Shown piece by piece: positions 58,948 to 64,000 of a stretch of 64,000 nucleotides of DNA; the first letter of the stretch is position 1; the number at the start of each line of letters is the position of its first letter. The notes beneath the pieces are model-generated. The model was not told the DNA's origin, searched no databases, and saw only the letters and a program-made list of their open reading frames with translations. Origin of the DNA: Linnemannia schmuckeri (taxonomy: Eukaryota > Mortierellomycota > Mortierellomycetes > Mortierellales > Mortierellaceae); contig JANATG010000008.1 of assembly GCA_029449235.1 (NCBI GenBank), positions 1,674,001 through 1,738,000 on the forward strand. The letters are read 5' to 3'. Both the position numbers and the translations under genes were made by a program.

Positions 58948-60226
58948 ATGATGTCCACACGCCCCTGCGGAAACTGTAAGAAGACGGTCTATGTCAATGA
59001 AAAGATGGATGCGGGAGGGCGCTGGTACCACCGCCCTTGCTTCAAGGTACTCCTCCCACTCTTTTTTAATTCGTGCACGGTCTCCCTTTTTTTTACACGT
59101 CAGAGCTTAAATTTTGGCCACAACCATGCTTCTTGCTTCTTTGTGTTCATAGTGCATGGCACCAAATTGCGGGACCTCGCTCACAATGCGCACATTCCAG
59201 ATGGCAGCCCTTGACGAATCTATGATTGATGAGCTGACTCGTCGTCCTCTAAAGGTTCTTGTCTGCAAGGAACACGTCCCCATGCCCAAAGCCTCCATCA
59301 GCTCCGACTCGCTGAGTCTCAAGCACTCCACCTCGGTCCCCAAACCAGCCATGGCCGGTCTCCACCGTTCCTTCATGGGCGGTCGCGGTAAGGGTAGTCA
59401 CGCCGAGGGCGGCGAATACACTCCTACTAAAACCCATTCTCCACGCTCGCTCAACCAAGGATCGCATGCCCATTTCCAGAAAGGAGGTCTGACTAAGGAG
59501 CATAAGGATGTCCCACTCTCGGTTTCGACTGCTGCGACATCTTTGGCCTCGTCCAAGTCCCATGATGCGTCTCATTCTGGCATCTCTTCCGCAAATGCTC
59601 ATACCCCCAAGTCTGTGGACTCCGAGCTTCGTTCGATGTCGACGACGACATTACCCAAGTTCCGTAACGGCCGGTTCACGGTTGCGTCTTCTTCTACTAC
59701 TTCAGATTCGATCGCTGTCTCGCAGACAGCGGTGGAGGATGCTCAAGGCCCCAACAAGGATGACGATTCCTTCAGAACCATCCCTGTCCACCACCGCGAT
59801 TATGGTCATACCGAGGGTGATTTAGAGGAGGATAACAAGCAGGAGCGTGCCTTTACCATGAAGGAATCCCATAACAACCATTGTAACAGCAATCACGACA
59901 CCGGCGATCTCCACGACCCACATGCAGAATTGCGCGACGTTGATGTCTCACTTGAAACGGTCGAGGATGTATCGGAGCGGGCAGAGCGCAACCACCTTCA
60001 TATCAACCCCAAGGACAAGCATGCAGCCAAAGAGGCCGAGATCAAGGCTCCTCATGGTGAGAAGGAGGAACACAAATTGATCGATATGGCGTTCCACTCC
60101 AAGTTGATGAAACAGTACACTTCCAAGGACGAATATTCCAAGAAGGACGATGCGGAGGTTGGTGATGAGTGGGATACTACTCCTGCTGACGATTATAGCC
60201 GTCGCGAGATCGTTGCTGGCATGTAA
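58948..60226 (+). CDS. single LIM-domain protein with long disordered tail
   Basis: Protein of 390 residues from exons 58948-59046 and 59153-60226, in phase. One LIM domain covers residues 7 to about 75. The first zinc module is CGNC, then H28-x2-C31 (HRPC). The second starts CMAPNC, with a spacing of four where two is usual, and ends in VCKEH. The rest of the protein is hydrophilic: Ser/Thr-rich with SPR/TPK-like sites, then His/Asp/Glu-rich, ending in a charged segment. LIM proteins of this simple type often bind actin or act as adaptors. No partner can be named here. The intron splits the LIM domain exactly between the two zinc modules (TGC TTC AAG | TGC ATG). Confidence 0.8.
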
Positions 60227-60446
60227 TCAAGACTGTATCACAAATAATTGTAGATAATCTGTACATTTCTTTTCTTTGTAAAAATATATATGGCAGTTGG
60301 CACAAGACTCTCGAAAAATGTGCATACCATCACTAATCAAGGCTGTCCTTCCGTGGTTTCACGTCTCAAAGAGCATGTCCTCAAACTAGACCTTGGACTT
60401 CAGCTGAAAAAACTCCAAAAAGAAGCTTGCGGCTCCGGCTTGAATT

Positions 60447-60465
60447 ACTAAAAAAACTAAAATAT
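60447..60465 (-). terminator. RNA polymerase III terminator of tRNA-Glu
   Basis: Directly after the tRNA on the minus strand, a TTTT run and then a run of seven T (plus-strand aaaaaaa near 60449-60456) form a typical Pol III stop. Confidence 0.75.
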
Positions 60466-60536
60466 TCCCAGTCCGGGGATCGAACCCGGGCCTTGTCGGT
60501 GAGAGCGACAAATCCTGACCACTGGACCAACTAGGA
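60466..60536 (-). tRNA. tRNA-Glu (anticodon CTC)
   Basis: The minus strand folds into a full cloverleaf of 71 bases. The acceptor is TCCTAGT with ACTGGGA (one G-T pair). The D arm is GTCC/GGAT. The anticodon stem is TGTCG/CGACA around loop CTCTCAC, so the anticodon is CTC (Glu, GAG). The T arm is CCGGG-TTCGATC-CCCGG. No intron. CCA is not encoded, as expected in eukaryotes. Confidence 0.95.
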
Positions 60537-60659
60537 ACTTGGCTGTTAGAAGCAAATTTTTATAAGTAATTTATTTCTAAAAGTATTGCACTTATATACG
60601 TCACCGTATTTCTGTGTTGCAAGTGTAATTTCTCCCTTTTGCTTTTTGTCTGTAGGTTG

Positions 60660-63600
60660 ATGGCGTCTTTTTTCACGGTTGCCGTTCGCGATTTGCTTCC
60701 AGCACCGTCCTTCAACTTTGACGACGACAACTTGCGGCTGATGGCGAATTACGACTCGGAACAGCTCAGCTGGAACACTGCACACACCATCAACCGCCAA
60801 GGACAGTATTGTTACTGCGGACATGACAGGCGACTGGATGAACTGTCACTTCAATGCAAAGGTACAAACGCTGCTGAACCTTCCCGCCAAAAAAAAAATA
60901 CGGGAAAGATTCTTCCAATACATGAACTTTTTGTCCTGTCCTCATCGCGACCATCCATTAACCATGGTCACTCCTTCTCCTTTACTGTCAATACCCTCTC
61001 TTTTAGGCTGCCACAATTGGTTTCACGCTTCGTGCATAGAAGTCCCCCTTGGTCCCGTAGTCCCCTTTATCACAAACTACAAGTTCCTTTGCAAAGCCTG
61101 CGTTCTCAAACCTTCCGGGAGAAACCACCAACAACAGGAACCAAAAGAACCAGGAACAGTCCCTGAATTCTTTGAACGTGTCACTGCAGGATGGAAAGAA
61201 ATCTGCGCCACCACGATCGCTAATCTGATTGTACAAGAGTATCTCAAGGAGGCTCGACAGTATAAGGGAGGACCTGGGCCGAGCAAGGATCAGCCGAATG
61301 AGGAGAATCTGTGGTCCAAGAATGCGGATTTTATGGATTGGAAGGAGTATCGGTATTACTTTAATAAGAAGGACCATATCTTGCCTTATGTGGATCGGCA
61401 TTGGAAGGCGCTTTGTACAGATCGAAGCAGGACTACCACCTGGTAAGCACATATTCAACTCCCTATTTCGCGATCATTCGCGCTTTGATACATGTTCGTT
61501 TGATATTACCGATCTCTCATACTGATGTTTTTTGAATTGATTCGATGGTAGGTGGGCGACATTAGGAAGCTGTCTTTATATCTCCAAGGATGTTTTCGAG
61601 GCGACGGATGAACAGGCGCGTTCAGCCTCATCTGATTTTTGTTTGACAAAGGCCAACCTCTGGAACATGAAACCAGGACACATTGCCGTAAGTCATGTCA
61701 ACATATCACTAGATCAACGTGTCGCAGAGCTTTTTTCTTATTGACACAAATGTATACTTTGATCGAATAGAGCCATCAGTCATCAAGTTCTAGGTCACAG
61801 CTTCCAAAGGCACAGCGTGAAGGAAAGCGAAAGGCAAACGGAGCGACGGGCGAGGATACTGGATCGAAACGGACGACTGCAGGAAAATCAGAAAAGAAGA
61901 CGAAGGGCGCCGGATCGAGTCATAACCGAGCCCCAGCAACACCTCCCGTCACATCTCAGGCCACTTATATACCCCTCCCCAACACAGTCGTCTCGACCAA
62001 CAGTGGCAACAATATCACCCCCTTCAGCACATCCAACGAACACCCCTACAACCGGAATCGGTTCAAATATGTCACCTGCGAACCCGACCCACTCTTACAG
62101 TATATGCTCTATCGACAGACGGCCAACCCGACGCTGGATGGTGTTCGTCTGTGCAGGGAAGACATGAGTCCGTACATGCTGATTGACGAGGAGTGCAAGA
62201 CTATCACAACCGAGAAGGGATTCCGTATGGTTCGTGCGAATTGTGGTGTTCGAGAAGGTCAGTGGTACTATGAGGTCACGATTGATCGTGGAGGAGAGCC
62301 GCGATATGAAGGACGAGATGGTGCGCATGTTCGACTGGGATGGGCGCGTCGTGAAGGTAACCAAGCGCCTTTCTTTGCAGTATTGAATACTGAGGCCTAC
62401 CTAGCCACATATACTGACATTTCTTTTTCTCTTGTTTAACAGCTACACTCCAGGCGCCAGTAGGATTCGATGCGTATAGTTATGGAATCCGGGATACAAC
62501 AGGCGAAAAGGTGCACATGTCGCGGGTAACACCCTTTGGAGAGCCATTCAAGACGGGAGATGTCATTGGACTATACATTTCACTGCCATCAGACGGGAAT
62601 GAGAAATCATTTTTCAAGCACAGACGACTTCGACGATCGTTTTATTTTAAGGGTCAGCTGTATTTTGAATCGGTTGACTATTCCCCTACCAAGCGGTACA
62701 TTGAGATGGCCGAGTATGAAGCGACGCCCATCAAGACCAATGTCGAAAAACCGATCCCACCACCTACGATCCCCGGCTCCAAGATCATTGTATATAAGAA
62801 CGGAGTCTGTCAGGGCGTGATGTGGCAGGACTTGTTTTCAATCTTGCCCATCGAGCAGAATGCCAAGGAGCAGGACCAACTGCGTTTTGACGATGGTACG
62901 CTGGGATACTACCCCGTCATCTCCGTCTACAGGAACGGAACGGCCACGGCCAATTTTGGACCAGAGTTCAAGTACCCGCCCAGCAAGGACCCCGAAGCAG
63001 AGGCGGAGAACAAGCGGATAACGGCCGAGCAGAATGTTTGGCGGCCAATGTCGGAGCGATGGGAGGAGAAACTGATTGAGGAGTGTCTCATTGACTTGGT
63101 GGACGAGGTTGAGCTTTGGGTGTCTGAGCAGGCAGTATTGGAGAGATCAATGGAGGCGTCGGCATCTAGCCAGGCAGGGCGAGTTGCTGGTCAGTCGCGG
63201 TTGCAAGAGTACGATCAAAATGAGGACGACTATCGTCGTAGCCAGGACCGTTCGAGCGAGTCGAGGATGGATCGATCTAGAGCGAGCGAGGATCGGGATC
63301 TGGACGACGCAGATCGTGACATTGATATGGGTACACCTGCCGAGCGAGAGATGACCGAGGAACGTATGGACGATGACGATGACTATGAACGAAGAGATAG
63401 GGACAGGGGCAGAGACAGGGAGAGAGAGGACCACCGCCAGGATCGACAGGGTCACCGACAGAGCCACCACCACCAACGTGATGACGATTACTCGGGCGAC
63501 GACCGTTCGCAGCAGGATGTTGAGATGCACTCGCGTTACGATGACGAAGAATATAATGTGAGGGGAGGGGGCCGAGACGATCGCCGCCACAGTAATAATA

Positions 63601-63662
63601 GTGGTCATCATCATAGCCACGACCACAGACGGGAGAATGAGGCGTCGGACGACGATGATTAG
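60660..63662 (+). CDS. ASH2: COMPASS subunit ASH2L/Bre2 (PHD-like finger, winged helix, SPRY)
   Basis: Protein of 859 residues that, with WDR5, RbBP5 and DPY30, activates Set1/MLL H3K4 methylation. In-phase exons: 60660-60861, 61007-61442, 61552-61687, 61771-62356 and 62443-63662. An atypical PHD finger starts at residue 51 (CYCGHDRR, QCKGCHNWFHASC, FLCKACV). A winged-helix-like region follows. A Lys/Ser/Thr-rich linker (about 270-370) leads to the SPRY domain at about 390-610: GFRMVRANCGVREGQWYYEV, HVRLGWARREATLQAPVGFD, SYGIRD and GDVIGLYISLP. The DPY30-binding helix region is EEKLIEECLIDLVDEVELWV (about 665). The last 170 residues are disordered and rich in Arg, Asp, His and Glu, ending in ASDDDD. 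A pyrimidine-AG just before the ATG could be a 5'-UTR splice acceptor. Confidence 0.93.
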
Positions 63663-63968
63663 TTAGCTTTAGCCGTAGTTTCCATTAGGTTTTTGATTAG
63701 TGTCGTTTAATACAGACGAATGTGTTGTAATGCATTATGAGGTTTAAGGTTCGAAATGACAGAACAAGGCTGCAATTATGACGAAACATGTGAGGGATTG
63801 AAACCTACCTGGTCCAAGCGTTGTTCAAGATTGTTGTCATTATCCACAATACGGGTTTTTCCACAACAGACACACAGACATGACCAAAAGGTATAAAAGC
63901 AGCAACATCCTTCACACTTTTTCCCACCATCAAACAATTCAACAACTCAGAAAGCAACAATTACCAAA
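63663..63968. other. intergenic region before the last gene
   Basis: This 306-bp region contains the ASH2L 3' flank and the promoter of the gene that starts at 63969. The last 70 bases are rich in CA, with a TATA box (separate entry). No other gene was recognised. Confidence 0.5.
63891..63899 (+). promoter_or_regulatory. TATA box (GTATAAAAG)
   Basis: A consensus TATAAAAG lies 77 bases before the ATG at 63969, followed by a C/A-rich leader (cagcaacatc, caacaactcag). The close spacing suggests a strong, compact promoter. Confidence 0.75.
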
Positions 63969-64000
63969 ATGACTAACCCTACTACCCACACCACCACCAC
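63969..64000 (+). CDS. 5' end of an unidentified gene, cut by the window edge
   Basis: The ATG in the context accaaaATGact opens a frame reading MTNPTTHTTT before the window ends. The upstream TATA box and A-rich leader support a real start. Ten codons are too few to identify it. Thr/His/Pro-rich starts occur in stress and hydrophilic proteins. Confidence 0.5.
   Translation, partial: MTNPTTHTTT

Overview
The window is nuclear DNA of a filamentous fungus. It most resembles an early-diverging Mucoromycota genome of the Mortierella/Linnemannia type, although no marker here fixes the species. The reasons are dense genes with many short GT-AG introns, pyrimidine-rich leaders in front of start codons, a chitin synthase family protein, fungal-type CAX, SCC3, CSL and COMPASS genes, a FANCI homologue (often missing from familiar yeasts), and polyglutamine-rich proteins. 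Gene models were assembled by hand from splice signals, reading phase and family alignment from memory. Exon edges are therefore predictions. Almost all of them keep the reading frame exactly.

Left part (1-20.3 kb): a 5' fragment of FANCI (minus, cut by the window edge) is divergent from a peroxisomal adenine-nucleotide carrier. A chitin-synthase-family protein with altered catalytic motifs follows. Next come a single-pass surface protein of unknown role (minus), mitochondrial ribosomal protein bL32, mitochondrial SSB (Rim1), the CAAX protease STE24 (minus) divergent from the COMPASS subunit WDR5/Swd3, and a PHOSPHO-type HAD phosphatase (minus).

Middle part (21-42.7 kb): an ornithine decarboxylase antizyme gene (minus) has an intact programmed +1 frameshift site (TGG-TGT-TCC-TGA). 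It is divergent from a vacuolar Ca2+/H+ exchanger. Then come a membrane-anchored DUF4442 hotdog protein and a small secreted proline-rich protein, both minus. An 11-exon gene encodes an mRNA guanylyltransferase (capping enzyme) domain with a broken KxDG motif, joined to a disordered Q/P/S/T-rich tail of about 1,730 residues. A second disordered Q/S-rich protein follows.

Right part (42.7-64 kb): a 6.2-kb stretch without recognisable genes ends in about 1 kb of pyrimidine-rich sequence and leads into a CSL (CBF1/Su(H)/LAG-1) transcription factor that stops before the C-terminal TIG domain. After it lie cohesin subunit SCC3/STAG, ribosomal protein eS27 (minus) divergent from a LIM-domain protein, tRNA-Glu(CTC) (minus), COMPASS subunit ASH2L/Bre2, and the first codons of another gene behind a TATA box.

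Functional links: WDR5 and ASH2L belong to the same histone H3K4 methyltransferase complex. The capping-enzyme-like protein, CSL factor and COMPASS subunits all concern transcription. FANCI and SCC3 concern genome maintenance. The genes otherwise look like an ordinary mix of single-copy fungal genes with no operon-like logic. The points most worth following are the antizyme recoding site, the capping-enzyme-like giant, the motif-degenerate chitin synthase, the short CSL factor, and the gene-free region in front of it.
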